Assembly: GCF_014699055.1 (NCBI RefSeq)
Contig: NZ_JACXAC010000005.1
Span: forward strand, 496,001 to 560,000
Reading direction: 5' to 3'
DNA length: 64,000 nucleotides
From: Hymenobacter armeniacus
GTDB taxonomy: Bacteria; Bacteroidota; Bacteroidia; Cytophagales; Hymenobacteraceae
The notes below the pieces were generated by a model, which worked only from the letters and a program-made list of their open reading frames with translations, searched no databases and had not been told where the DNA came from. The translations under genes and the position numbers were made by a program. This document shows positions 15,954 to 24,744 of this stretch, piece after piece; the stretch's first letter is position 1; each line of letters starts with the position of its first letter.

Positions 15954-17767
15954 GGCTTTATCTCGAAAATGTACGCCGACAGCGGGGCCAGCGTCAGGTT
16001 CAGGCCGTTGCGGGGCTCGTCGGTGTCGAGCAGGTCGGTGTAGGTGTAGAATTTTTTGGTGCTCAGGCCCATGGCCGCCATGGCCTCGGCCGGGATGGTG
16101 ATGGTGGGCCGGTAGGTTTTGTCGGCCGAGAAATTGACCACCACCAGCACCTGCTGCTTGTCGGTGTAGCGCAGGTAAGAATAGATGCGGCGCTGGTCGT
16201 ACTCTTTGCCCAAGTTGTTGGCGTCCTGCAGCTCGTAGAAGCGGCCTTTGCGCAAGGCCTCGCTCTGGCTGGTGACGGTGAGCAGGCGGGCGTAGAACTG
16301 GCGCAGGTCTTTTTGCTCGGGGCTGAGCTTGGCGCCGTCGAACTTGCCCTGGTTCATCCATTTCTGGTGCTCGGGCACGCCCCAGTAGTCGAAAATGCTG
16401 GTGCGCCCGTCTTCGCTGCTGAAGCCTTCGGCGCCGTGGGCGGGCTCGCCCACTTCCTGGCCAAAGTAGAGCATCACCGGCCCGCTGGCCAGGGTGGCCG
16501 TCACGGTCATGGCCGGCACGGCGCGTTTGGGGTCGGTGGCAAAGTCCTTGGAGGCAATGCGCTGCTCGTCGTGGTTTTCCAGAAAGCGCAGCATTTTGGA
16601 CGAGAAGCCGTTGCTTTCTTCTTTCCACACTTTGGTGATGTCCTCGGTGGTGCCGGTGCCGGTCATCAGCTTGCGCAGGCCGTCGTAGAGGCCCACCTTG
16701 TCGTAGAGAAAGTCGAATTTGCCGGTGGAGAGGTAGGTTTTGTACTCCTTGGCGTTGTAGGCTTCGGCGATGAAGACGATGCCGGGCTTTACCTTTTTTA
16801 CTTCCGGAATTACCCAGGCCCAGAACTCCACGGGCACCATTTCGGCCATGTCGCAGCGGAAACCGTCCACGTTTTTGCCCGCCCAGAACACCAGGATGTC
16901 GCGCATCTTCTTCCAGGTGTCGGGCACGGGCGCGAAGTAGCCCTTGCGGCCGTTCTGGTAGTCCACGCCGTAGTTCAGCTTGATGGTCTCGAACCAGTCG
17001 TTCACGCTGGGCGTTGCCGAAAACACGTCGTTGCCGGTGGCGCGGGCGGGCGTTTCGGTGTATTTGCCGTCTTCGCGCGGGCCTTTGCCGGGGCCCAGCG
17101 GGTTGTAGTCGGGCGGCACCACGAAGCTCTTGCCGGGCAGGTAGTAGAAATTGTTGTTGGGCGCGAAGGCTTTGGTTTTGTCGTCCATCGCGCCCAGGTC
17201 CACCACGCCCTGGGGCTTGGCGTCCGACTTGTAGGAGCGGGCCACGTGGTTCGGAATGAAGTCCATCAGCACCTTCAGCCCGTGGTCGTGGGTGCGCTTG
17301 ATGAGGGCTTCGTACTCGGGCATGCGGTTTTTCACCGTCACGGCCAGGTCGGGGGCCACGTCGTAGTAGTCCTTGATGGCGTAGGGCGAGCCCGCACGGC
17401 CCTTCACCACATCGGCGTCGTCGGCCGGAATGCCCTGCGAGGTGTAGTCCGTCATGGTGGCGTGCTCCAGCACGCCGGTGTACCACACGTGGCTCACGCC
17501 CAGCTTCTTGATTTCGTCGAGGGCCTTGTCGGTGATGTCGTTGAATTTGCCGCAGCCGTTCTCCGTGATGGTGCCGTAGGGCTTGTTCAGGGCCACTTTG
17601 TTGCCGAACAGCCGCGTCATCACCTGGTAGATGACGAGCTTGTTGTCCTGGGGGACTTCCGCGGTGGTGTTGGGGTCCTGGGCGGTGGGTTTTTTGGCCA
17701 CGGGCGGGTTGGGCAAAGCGAATGCAGCCAGGGTGAGGAGGCTGCCAGCCAGCAACAGTTGTTTCAT
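15947..17767 (-). CDS. secreted alpha-amylase, GH13
   Basis: A 606-residue glycoside hydrolase with a signal peptide (MKQLLLAGSLLTLAAFAL). The GH13 catalytic set is complete: nucleophile Asp306 in GFRCDMAE, acid/base Glu335 in FIAEAYN and Asp400 in LENHDEQR. The upstream region-I motif is VLMDFIPNHVARSY. Expected to cut alpha-1,4 linkages of starch or maltodextrins outside the cytoplasm. The MFS gene follows on the same strand 92 bp downstream and has its own promoter. Exact product pattern cannot be told. Confidence 0.93.
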   Translation of the reverse strand: MKQLLLAGSLLTLAAFALPNPPVAKKPTAQDPNTTAEVPQDNKLVIYQVMTRLFGNKVALNKPYGTITENGCGKFNDITDKALDEIKKLGVSHVWYTGVLEHATMTDYTSQGIPADDADVVKGRAGSPYAIKDYYDVAPDLAVTVKNRMPEYEALIKRTHDHGLKVLMDFIPNHVARSYKSDAKPQGVVDLGAMDDKTKAFAPNNNFYYLPGKSFVVPPDYNPLGPGKGPREDGKYTETPARATGNDVFSATPSVNDWFETIKLNYGVDYQNGRKGYFAPVPDTWKKMRDILVFWAGKNVDGFRCDMAEMVPVEFWAWVIPEVKKVKPGIVFIAEAYNAKEYKTYLSTGKFDFLYDKVGLYDGLRKLMTGTGTTEDITKVWKEESNGFSSKMLRFLENHDEQRIASKDFATDPKRAVPAMTVTATLASGPVMLYFGQEVGEPAHGAEGFSSEDGRTSIFDYWGVPEHQKWMNQGKFDGAKLSPEQKDLRQFYARLLTVTSQSEALRKGRFYELQDANNLGKEYDQRRIYSYLRYTDKQQVLVVVNFSADKTYRPTITIPAEAMAAMGLSTKKFYTYTDLLDTDEPRNGLNLTLAPLSAYIFEIKPR

Positions 17768-17786
17768 GATGCGGCAAGATAATAGG

Positions 17787-17857
17787 TCAGTGAACAGTTA
17801 TCAGTGAGCAGTTAGCAGTCGAGCGCGTCATTAACTGCTCGCTGATACCTGTTCACT
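17787..17857. repeat. imperfect inverted repeat, AGTGAACAGTTATCAGTGAG family
   Basis: Left arm 17787-17813 (CAGTGAACAGTTATCAGTGA then GCAGTTA) pairs with 17831-17857 with a few mismatches. Same family as 9876 and 62519. It fills the gap between the SDR gene end and the amylase start. Confidence 0.75.
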
Positions 17858-17863
17858 GCCAGG

Positions 17864-18571
17864 CTACCACTCCTGCGTCAGCGGGTGCAGCATCAGCTCG
17901 TCGACCACCACGTGGGCGGGGGCCTCCAGCACGTAGCGCACGGCCTGGGCCACGTCGGCGGGGCGCAGGTGGGTTTTCTCGGCTTCGGGGCTGCCCGGTT
18001 TGGTGTCGTTGAAATAAGTGTCGACTAGGCCGGGGTAGATGGTGCTCACCTTCACGCCGTGGGGCCGCACCTCTTTGCGCAGGCTGGCCAGCACGGCATC
18101 CTGGGCAAACTTGCTGGCGCCGTAGGCCGTGCCGTGCGCGAAGCTGCGCCGGGCCACGTCGGAGGTGATGCCCACGATGTGGCCGCGCTTCTGTTGCTTG
18201 AGATGAGGCACGGCGGCTTTGCAGAGCAAAAACGTGCCCTTCACGTTGGTGTCAAAAATCCGGTCCCACTCGGCGGCTTCAAAGTGCTCTAATTCGTTGA
18301 AAGAACCCACCCCGGCGTTGCAGACGAGGATGTCGAGGCGGCCGTAGTGGCGCAGGGTTTCGGCCACCACGTGCTGGGCGTCTTCCTCGTCGGCAATGTC
18401 GGCCACGATGCACAGGCCCCGGGTTTTGTGGGTCAGGTCTTCGAGCTCCTGCTCGCTGCGGGCCACGGCCACCACTTTGGCACCCTGCAGGGCCAGGAGC
18501 AGCGCAATGGCTTTGCCGATGCCGCGGCTGGCGCCGGACACGATGGCTACTTGGTCGGTGAGGTCGGTCAT
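17864..18571 (-). CDS. SDR family NAD(P)-dependent oxidoreductase
   Basis: A 235-residue classical short-chain dehydrogenase. The cofactor loop is SGASRGIGKAIALL near 13-26, then the structural CNAGVGS, and the active site YGASKFAQD holds the catalytic Tyr-x3-Lys pair. Clan and length match 3-oxoacyl-ACP reductase or sugar/alcohol dehydrogenase relatives; the substrate cannot be told. It lies inside the starch block on the same strand but is separated from both neighbours by palindromic repeats, so a shared role is uncertain. Confidence 0.9.
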   Translation of the reverse strand: MTDLTDQVAIVSGASRGIGKAIALLLALQGAKVVAVARSEQELEDLTHKTRGLCIVADIADEEDAQHVVAETLRHYGRLDILVCNAGVGSFNELEHFEAAEWDRIFDTNVKGTFLLCKAAVPHLKQQKRGHIVGITSDVARRSFAHGTAYGASKFAQDAVLASLRKEVRPHGVKVSTIYPGLVDTYFNDTKPGSPEAEKTHLRPADVAQAVRYVLEAPAHVVVDELMLHPLTQEW

Positions 18572-18591
18572 GGGCGCAAGGGTTCGCGAGG

Positions 18592-18692
18592 TTAAAAGAG
18601 GTTTCGCCAGGTTTTCGCGAGATTTAAGAAAGTTACAAAGCAGGCGTTAGGCACCTCGCGAAACCTTCCTTACCCTCGCGAAACCTCGCGCT
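18592..18692. repeat. intergenic repeat built on TCGCGAAACCT
   Basis: The spacer between the SDR and SusA-like genes contains TTCGCGAGGTT, GGTTTTCGCGAGATT, CCTCGCGAAACCTT and CCTCGCGAAACCTCGCG. Left and right copies are complementary and can fold into a long hairpin. Confidence 0.6.
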
Positions 18693-20568
18693 ATTTCCGC
18701 AGCTCCACCACCCAGGCCGTGTGCGCCGGTACGTTCAAGGTCTTCAGGTCGCTGATAGTTGCCCCGCTCACCACCTCCACCCCGGAAGAGAAACCATCCG
18801 TCCGCTCGGCGAAGCGTGTGCCGTCCACCTTCTTTGCGTCCTTCGTGTTGTTGGCGATAATCATCACGCACTCGCCGGCGTCGTTGTAGCGGAAATACGT
18901 GTACACGCCGTCCTGCGGGATGAATTGCATCAGCTTGCCGCTGCTCAGCACGGGGTGCGTTTTGCGGTAGTTGGCCAGCTTGCTCACGTAGTCGAAGGCC
19001 TCGCCCGCCTGCCCGGGCCGCGCCACAAAGTAGTTCAGCTTGTCGCCGGCCCAGCCGCCGGGGAAGTCTTCGCGCACCTTGCCGTCGGGGTTCGAGAAAT
19101 TCTTCATCAGCACCTCGGTGCCGTAGTACAGCTGCGGGGTACCGCGCAGCGTGAGCAGCCAAGCAATGCCCGTCTTGAACTTGTTGAAATCTTCGCCAAT
19201 CACCGAGTAGAAGCGGCTCATGTCGTGGTTGTCGAGGAAGGGCACGTTGCGCGTGGCGTCCACGTACAGCCAGTCGGCCTGCAGGGCGTGGTAAAGCTTG
19301 CTCAGGTCGCCGTTTTCGGTCTTGAGTGCGTCCGAAATCGCGAAGCTGATTTGAAAATCGAGTACGCCGGGCAGGTTCGACTTAAAGCCATTCACCGGCG
19401 GCAGAATGTTCTGGGCGTAGAACGCCTGCTCGGCCTCAGTGCCTTCCCAGGCCTCGCCAAACTGCGCCAGCTTGGGGTATTCGTCGCCAATGGCCTGGCC
19501 AAACGCCATGAGGAACTGCGGGTCGGAATAGGGATAGGTGTCGATGCGGTAGCCGTCGATGCCTGTCGACTCCACCCACCACAGGAAGTTCTGAATCACG
19601 TAGGTGGAAACCAGCGGGTTGCTCTGGTTCACGTCGGGCATCGTGGTATCGAACCAGCCGTCGTTGAACAGCTGGTAGTCGCGCTTGGAGCCGTGCGGGT
19701 CGTTGAGGGCGAAAGCGTTGTAATTGCTGCGCGTGAAGGTGGGAAACTGGTGGAACCAGTCGGCCGCCGGCTTGTCGAGAAACAAGTGGTGGTAGCTGCC
19801 CCAGTGGTTCAGCACAATGTCCTGCACCACTTTCAGCCCCTGCGCGTGCGCGTCCTTCACAAATTGCTGGTACTCGGCGTTGGAGCCGTAGCGCGGGTCA
19901 ATCTTGTAGCAGTCCGTCACGGCGTAGCCGTGGTAGCTGGCTTTGGGCATGTCGTTTTCCACGATGGGCGTGGGCCAGATGGCCGTGGCCCCCAGCTGCT
20001 TGAAATAGGCGAAGTGGTTGGCAATGCCCTTCAGGTCGCCGCCGTGGCGGGCGTACATCGAGTCGCGGGCCACGCGGGGGGCGCGGGTGCCCTTCACCAC
20101 GTCGTTCTTCGGGTCGCCGTTGGCAAACCGGTCCGGCATCAGCATGTAGATGAAATCGGCCTGCGTGAGGCCCTGCGTGCGCTGCGGGTCGGTGTTGCGG
20201 GCGCGCAGTTCGTAGCTGTAGTTCAGTGTTTTGGCTCCTTTGAAGGTGAGCTTAAGCTGGCCCGGCCGGGCGTTGGGGCCAATGTTGAGGTTGACCACCA
20301 GGTAGTTGGGGTTCTCCAGCTTCTGGGTGCCTTCGAGCGTCACGCCAGCATACGAAGCCAGGCTGGCGGCGCTGGTGCCCACGCCGGGCGCGTGCACCAA
20401 CAGTTGCAGCTTGGGGTTTTTCATGCCCACCCACCAGTAGGTAGGGTCGATGCGGATGCCAGCAGTGGCCTTGGTGGCAGCGGCGGGCGGCGTCATCATT
20501 TTGGCCGAAAGCGGGGAAGCGGCGGCCAGCGCGAATGCCGCAACCAGTAACAAATGAGGGACTTTCAT
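18691..20568 (-). CDS. SusA-like neopullulanase / cyclomaltodextrinase, GH13
   Basis: A 625-residue glycoside hydrolase with a signal peptide (MKVPHLLLVAAFALAAASPL). An N-terminal beta-sandwich about 30-130 (IDPTYWWVGMKNPKLQLLVH) is typical of cyclomaltodextrinase-type enzymes. The GH13 barrel holds Asp343 in GYRIDTY, Glu372 in FGEAWEG and Asp449 in LDNHDMSRF. The start at 20568 begins the signal peptide; upstream in-frame codons lie in promoter sequence. Probably periplasmic, cutting imported maltooligosaccharides as Bacteroides SusA does (inference). Confidence 0.92.
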   Translation of the reverse strand: MKVPHLLLVAAFALAAASPLSAKMMTPPAAATKATAGIRIDPTYWWVGMKNPKLQLLVHAPGVGTSAASLASYAGVTLEGTQKLENPNYLVVNLNIGPNARPGQLKLTFKGAKTLNYSYELRARNTDPQRTQGLTQADFIYMLMPDRFANGDPKNDVVKGTRAPRVARDSMYARHGGDLKGIANHFAYFKQLGATAIWPTPIVENDMPKASYHGYAVTDCYKIDPRYGSNAEYQQFVKDAHAQGLKVVQDIVLNHWGSYHHLFLDKPAADWFHQFPTFTRSNYNAFALNDPHGSKRDYQLFNDGWFDTTMPDVNQSNPLVSTYVIQNFLWWVESTGIDGYRIDTYPYSDPQFLMAFGQAIGDEYPKLAQFGEAWEGTEAEQAFYAQNILPPVNGFKSNLPGVLDFQISFAISDALKTENGDLSKLYHALQADWLYVDATRNVPFLDNHDMSRFYSVIGEDFNKFKTGIAWLLTLRGTPQLYYGTEVLMKNFSNPDGKVREDFPGGWAGDKLNYFVARPGQAGEAFDYVSKLANYRKTHPVLSSGKLMQFIPQDGVYTYFRYNDAGECVMIIANNTKDAKKVDGTRFAERTDGFSSGVEVVSGATISDLKTLNVPAHTAWVVELRK

Positions 20569-20586
20569 GGGGAGCAGTGCGACCAG

Positions 20587-20602
20587 TGGAAACGTTTGCG
20601 CA
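20587..20602. promoter_or_regulatory. LacI-type operator upstream of the SusA-like gene
   Basis: TGGAAACGTTTGCGCA shares the core AAACGTTTGC with the site at 21448. It lies between the -7 box and the ATG of the minus-strand SusA-like gene, where a bound repressor would block transcription. Confidence 0.55.
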
Positions 20603-20603
20603 C

Positions 20604-20611
20604 CAAAAGTA
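20604..20611 (-). promoter_or_regulatory. -7 box of the SusA-like gene
   Basis: TACTTTTG on the minus strand, a full match to TAnnTTTG, 35 bp upstream of the ATG and immediately upstream of the operator-like palindrome. Confidence 0.55.
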
Positions 20612-20874
20612 CGATTTTGGCGATATGCACCCCGCAGAAGAAGGGCGGTGGGCCAGGCAACGGCACCTCCCAAACCGGCAGCGGGTGGGGGAGGTGGCTG
20701 GTTTGGCGGGCAGAAGAGGCGTCCGGCTTCTTGGCCCCGATTTGGTATTTATCGAATGATTAGCAGATTGTTCCCAACTCGGCTTTGCCCGCCTTCGTTA
20801 GGAAATGTTGCCGGAGCCCACCCGCCGGCTCGCCCCACGCAACAATTGCCCCCTCCAACCACCCCCGCACGCCC

Positions 20875-21330
20875 ATGACCGAAAACTCCAAACTAGCTGA
20901 TACCCTCAACGAGCTGACTCTGTTCGTCAACGACCGCATCGAAGGCTACAAAACCGCCGCCCACGAAACCAAAGACGCCCAGAACCACGCCTATTACCAG
21001 CAACTGGCGCAGCAAAGCGAACAGTTTGTGAGCGAGCTGAACGGGTTTGCCAAAGCCGCCGGCGGCGACGCCGAAAGCAGCACCACGCTCAAAGGCAAGT
21101 TCTACCGCGGGTTTATGGATGCCAAATCCATTGTCACCAACCGCAGCGAAGCCAGCATTCTCGATTCTAACATATACGGCGAAGAATGGGCCATCAAGGC
21201 CTACACCGAGGCGCTGGAATCGTCGGAGCTCGCCGGGGCCGCCCGCCAGGCCGTGGAGCGCCAGCACCAGACCTCGCAGGAAACCCTGCGCAAGCTGCAG
21301 CAGCTGAAAGGCGTGGCCAGCGTGGGCTAG
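20875..21330 (+). CDS. PA2169 family four-helix-bundle protein (DUF2383)
   Basis: A 151-residue all-helical protein. The pattern LNELTLFVNDRIEGYKTAA, YYQQLAQQSEQFVSEL and KGKFYRGFMDAKS matches the ferritin-like DUF2383 bundle often linked with stress response. The start at 20875 was chosen because conserved sequence begins right after it (MTENSKLADTLNE); codons further upstream encode Pro-rich, unlikely protein. Function unknown. It lies between two starch enzymes but on its own, with no visible operator of its own. Confidence 0.85.
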   Translation: MTENSKLADTLNELTLFVNDRIEGYKTAAHETKDAQNHAYYQQLAQQSEQFVSELNGFAKAAGGDAESSTTLKGKFYRGFMDAKSIVTNRSEASILDSNIYGEEWAIKAYTEALESSELAGAARQAVERQHQTSQETLRKLQQLKGVASVG

Positions 21331-21447
21331 CATTGGCCAGCAGCCAGGGCATTTGCGCTAAGTCAGTTGTAGCTTAAGAACGAGCTTCTTAAGCTCAGCC
21401 GGTGTGCGTTTGCGGAGCAAGCTTAATATTGGGCTTCCACGTTATTT

Positions 21448-21463
21448 GTCGAAACGTTTGCAC
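21448..21463. promoter_or_regulatory. LacI-type operator upstream of the phosphorylase-like gene
   Basis: GTCGAAACGTTTGCAC, sharing AAACGTTTGC with the site at 20587. The TTTG within it could serve as a -33 element, but I see no good TAnnTTTG 20 bp downstream. Confidence 0.5.
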
Positions 21464-21559
21464 ATTGCGGCTTCGTTTCGCTACGGCTTGGCTGGTAGCA
21501 TTTTCAATTTCACCCCGCATTTCTTATAATGCCAGCCCCGGCTGGCACTGTGTTTCTCT

Positions 21560-23212
21560 ATGGCTTTTACGTTCAAACCTTACGCGCCCGCCGCCAAATA
21601 CAAGACGGCTGCGGCGTATTTCTCGATGGAGTTCGCCGTCGACCAGGCCCTGAAAACCTACTCCGGCGGCCTGGGCTTTCTGGCCGGCTCGCACATGCGC
21701 TCGGGCTTCGAGCTGAAGCAGAACCTGGTGGGCATCAGCATCCTGTGGAGCTTCGGCTACTACGACCAGGGCCGCGCCGAAGACCAGACCATGCGCGCCG
21801 AGTTCCGCCAGAAGCACTACTCGTTTCTGCAGGACACGGGCATCGTGTTTCCCATCACCATTCACGGCGCCGACGTGCAGGTGAAGGCCCTGTACCTGGC
21901 CCCCGAGGTGTTCGGCACCGTGCCCATGTTCTTCCTCACCACCGACATTCCGGAGAACGACTACATCTCGCGCACCATCTCGCACCACCTCTACGACCCG
22001 GACGCCGCGGCCCGCGTGGCCCAGAGCATCCTGCTGGGCGTGGGCGGCGGCAAGCTGCTCGATGAGCTCGGCCGCAAAACCGACGTGTACCACCTCAACG
22101 AGGGCCACGGCCTGCCGCTGGCGTTCTACCTCTACGAAAAGCACGGCCGCGACCTGGCCGAAGTGCAGAAGCGCTTGGTGTTCACCACGCACACGCCCGA
22201 GCTGGCCGGCAACGAGGAGCGCCCCATGAAGCTGCTGACGGACATGACCTTCTTCGGTACCATGCCCGAGGAGGAAGTGCGCCGCGTGGCCCGCATCGGC
22301 GAGGGCGACGCCTTGAACTACACGCTCACGGCCCTGCGCTTCGCGCGCAAGGCCAACGCCGTGAGCAAGGTGCACGGCCGCGTGGCCAACGAAATGTGGG
22401 GCCACTACGAAGGCATTTGCCCCATCATTCCCATCACCAACAGCCAGAACGGCACCTACTGGCGCGACCCGCAGCTGGCCGCCGCGCTCAAAGGCAAGGA
22501 CGACGCGGCCCTGCTGGCCCGCAAGCAGGAGCTGAAAAAGGAGCTGTTCAAGATTGTGGCCGACCAGACCGGCAACGTGTTCGACCCCAGCGTCATCACC
22601 ATCGTGTGGGCCCGCCGCTTTGCCGGCTACAAGCGCGCCGACCTCATTCTGCGCCAATTCGAGCGCTTCGTGGAGCTGGCCCGCAACACCCAGCGCCCCA
22701 TCCAGATGATTTGGGCCGGCAAGCCCTACCCGAAGGATTTTGGCGCGGTGGCCTTGTTCAACGACATCATCAAGCGCACTGCCAGCCTGCCAAATTGCGC
22801 CGTGCTCACGGGCTACGAGCTGGGCCTGTCGGCGGCTCTCAAGAAGGGCTCCGACATCTGGCTGAACACGCCCCGCTTCCCGCGCGAGGCCAGCGGCACC
22901 AGCGGCATGACCGCCGCCATGAACGCCAGCGTGAACCTGAGCATCGCCGACGGCTGGATTCCGGAGTTCTGCCGCGACGGTGAAAACGGATTCCTCATCG
23001 CCCACGCCGATGAAAACCTGCCCGAAAACGTGAAGGATGACCAGGAGGCCACCACCCTGCTCGACGTGCTCGAAAACACCGTGCTGCCGCTGTACTACGA
23101 CCAGCCCAAGAACTTCCTGAAAGTAGTGAAAACCGCCATGAAAGACGTGGAGCCGGAGTTCGAGAGCGGACGCATGGCCAAGGATTACTACGAGCTGCTG
23201 TATAAAGCGTAA
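21560..23212 (+). CDS. GT35-like alpha-glucan phosphorylase family protein (short form)
   Basis: A 550-residue protein of the short bacterial alpha-glucan phosphorylase type: AAYFSMEFAVDQ near 21-32, THTPELAGNEE, then WARRFAGYKRADL and IWAGKPYP. Members release glucose-1-phosphate from alpha-1,4-glucan with pyridoxal phosphate. The usual PLP lysine, in EASGT-x-x-[ME]-K, is not visible: here it reads EASGTSGMT at 443-451, with Thr at the Lys position. Activity or cofactor use may therefore differ. It is next to two GH13 enzymes, so a role in glycogen or maltodextrin metabolism fits. Confidence 0.85.
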   Translation: MAFTFKPYAPAAKYKTAAAYFSMEFAVDQALKTYSGGLGFLAGSHMRSGFELKQNLVGISILWSFGYYDQGRAEDQTMRAEFRQKHYSFLQDTGIVFPITIHGADVQVKALYLAPEVFGTVPMFFLTTDIPENDYISRTISHHLYDPDAAARVAQSILLGVGGGKLLDELGRKTDVYHLNEGHGLPLAFYLYEKHGRDLAEVQKRLVFTTHTPELAGNEERPMKLLTDMTFFGTMPEEEVRRVARIGEGDALNYTLTALRFARKANAVSKVHGRVANEMWGHYEGICPIIPITNSQNGTYWRDPQLAAALKGKDDAALLARKQELKKELFKIVADQTGNVFDPSVITIVWARRFAGYKRADLILRQFERFVELARNTQRPIQMIWAGKPYPKDFGAVALFNDIIKRTASLPNCAVLTGYELGLSAALKKGSDIWLNTPRFPREASGTSGMTAAMNASVNLSIADGWIPEFCRDGENGFLIAHADENLPENVKDDQEATTLLDVLENTVLPLYYDQPKNFLKVVKTAMKDVEPEFESGRMAKDYYELLYKA

Positions 23213-23243
23213 GCAAGCGGGACGGTTGGCCCACTAGAGGTCG

Positions 23244-23349
23244 GCTGTCATCCTGAACGCAGTGAAGGACCTTACCACGTCGGAACGATTGTCGTATAAA
23301 CGACTCGTCCGGGCGTGGTAAGGTCCTTCACTGCGTTCAGGATGACAGC
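23244..23349. repeat. 36-bp perfect inverted repeat
   Basis: 23244-23279 (starting GCTGTCATCCTGAACGCAGT) is the exact reverse complement of 23314-23349, with a 34-bp loop. It shares the words GTCAT, CTGA and CGCAG-GAAG with the repeat at 33374-33461. Located between the phosphorylase-like gene and the SOS peptidase gene. Confidence 0.9.
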
Positions 23350-23381
23350 TATTTTCCTTTCCACTATTTCCCTTCCTTGCC

Positions 23382-24044
23382 ATGTGTGGTCGCTACACCT
23401 TCATCGCCCCCGCCCCAACCGTTGAGCAGCGCTTCGACGCCACGTTCGCGGAGCCGGCGCCCACTACCTACAACGCCGCGCCCTCGCAGCGCCTGCCCGT
23501 CATCACCAACACCGCCCCCGGCCAGATTCAGCTGCTGAGCTGGGGCCTGGTGCCCGGCTGGAGCAAGGACCCCGCCGCCGGCCCCAAGCCCATCAACGCC
23601 CGCGCCGAAACGCTGGCCGAAAAGCCCAGCTTCCGGCAGCTGCTGGGGCGCAAGCGCTGCCTGGTGCTGGCCGACAGCTTCTTTGAGTGGCAGGCCACGC
23701 CGGCCGGTAAGGTGCCGCACCGCATCCTGCTGCGCAATGAGCAGCCCTTCGCCTTCGCCGGGCTCTGGGATGAGTGGGTGGACCGCGGCACCGGCGAGGT
23801 GCACCCCACCTTCACCATCATCACCACCGAGCCCAACGAGTTGATGGCCAGTATACATAACCGCATGCCGGTCATTCTGCCCACCCGCGCCGCCGAGCAG
23901 GCCTGGCTCGACGACGGACTGGGCTTGGCCGCCCACCAGCAGCAGCTGATGCCCTACGATGCATCGGCCATGCAGGAATACGTCATCAGCAAGCGCGTGA
24001 ACTCGCCGGCCAACAACGACCCGGAGGTGCTGGCGGCCGCTTGA
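23382..24044 (+). CDS. SOS response-associated peptidase (YedK/HMCES family)
   Basis: A 220-residue SRAP protein. It forms a covalent thiazolidine crosslink with abasic sites in single-stranded DNA through Cys2, after loss of Met1. Seen: MCGRY at the N-terminus, NARAETLAEKPSFR, the catalytic FFEWQ (Glu), and HNRMPVILP with the conserved His. Length is standard. It is a single gene; upstream is only the palindromic repeat. Confidence 0.95.
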   Translation: MCGRYTFIAPAPTVEQRFDATFAEPAPTTYNAAPSQRLPVITNTAPGQIQLLSWGLVPGWSKDPAAGPKPINARAETLAEKPSFRQLLGRKRCLVLADSFFEWQATPAGKVPHRILLRNEQPFAFAGLWDEWVDRGTGEVHPTFTIITTEPNELMASIHNRMPVILPTRAAEQAWLDDGLGLAAHQQQLMPYDASAMQEYVISKRVNSPANNDPEVLAAA

Positions 24045-24108
24045 GCTACGGCTGCATGCGCCGTCTGTCGATGCGAGGCCTTAATTGGCAAAGCACTATC
24101 TTGCCCGC

Positions 24109-24483
24109 ATGAACTGGCGCAACCCCTGGCTTTTACCGATTCTCATTCTCGTGCTGGCTTCGGCCCTGCAACTGGACCTGCCGTGGTGGAGCCTGGCCGT
24201 GGTGGCTTTTGTAGTCGGTCTGGCCGTGGCGCCCAGCGGCAAGGCGGCGTTTTGGGCGGGCTTTGCGGGCTCAGCGCTCAGCTGGATATTGCCCGCCGCC
24301 TGGCTGGCTTACCAGAACAACGGTCTGCTGGCCCACCGCGTGGCGCAGCTGCTGCCGCTGGGCGGCTCGGTGCCAGCTTTGGTGGCCGTGGCGGGCCTGA
24401 TTGCGGGCCTGGCGGGAGGGCTGGCCGCGCTGAGCGGCGCGTGGCTGCGGGAGGCATTCCGGCCGCGCTACTCAGTGCGGTAG
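24109..24483 (+). CDS. small membrane protein
   Basis: A 124-residue, strongly hydrophobic protein with about four membrane helices (LLPILILVLASALQL, WSLAVVAFVVGLAV, FAGSALSWILPAAWLAY, ALVAVAGLIAGLAGG). The start at 24109 is preferred because a -7-like box TATCTTGC ends 4 bp before it; a TTG eight codons upstream is weaker. No family I can name with certainty. Convergent with the 64-residue gene at 24504. Confidence 0.6.
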   Translation: MNWRNPWLLPILILVLASALQLDLPWWSLAVVAFVVGLAVAPSGKAAFWAGFAGSALSWILPAAWLAYQNNGLLAHRVAQLLPLGGSVPALVAVAGLIAGLAGGLAALSGAWLREAFRPRYSVR

Positions 24484-24503
24484 ATAGGTTGTTTGAACAG
24501 CGA

Positions 24504-24698
24504 CTAACGGGCGGTGTACCAAGCCAGTACTTCCAGCCCGGCAGCGTCGTTGTCGGCTTCCACTACTTCGTTGATGACGTACTGGATTTCATCTTCCGAC
24601 CAGCCTTCGTCTTCGGCGGCGGGTACCCAGAGGTCGAGGGCGGCGTAGCGGTTGGTGTCGGGGGGCAGCGTCCAGCGGACTTTTTTGCGGATGTTCAT
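24504..24698 (-). CDS. small acidic protein, unknown function
   Basis: A 64-residue protein beginning MNIRKKVRWTLPPDTNRYAA and rich in Glu/Asp (WSEDEIQYVINEVVEADND). The start at 24698 was chosen because codons upstream overlap the region before the RlpA gene. No domain recognised. The coding pattern and conserved-looking hydrophobic/acidic spacing make it a probable real gene. Confidence 0.5.
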   Translation of the reverse strand: MNIRKKVRWTLPPDTNRYAALDLWVPAAEDEGWSEDEIQYVINEVVEADNDAAGLEVLAWYTAR

Positions 24699-24744
24699 CG
24701 TGAGCAATGTTTCTGAATAGGGGAGGATGGATGGCGCGGCCAAC

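Larger units (their letters stand above)
20569..20874. other. 306-bp divergent intergenic region
   Basis: Separates the SusA-like gene from the DUF2383 gene. It holds the SusA-side -7 box and operator (20587-20611). The remainder is G/C-rich with no further motif or ORF that I can support. Confidence 0.5.

Noticed and set aside
16313..17782. Plus-strand open frame opposite the GH13 amylase
   Set aside because: Low-complexity His/Gly/Val-rich product and no domain; the amylase on the other strand has all catalytic residues.
18721..20550. Plus-strand open frame opposite the SusA-like gene
   Set aside because: Shadow frame with the same antisense composition and no recognisable start or motif.
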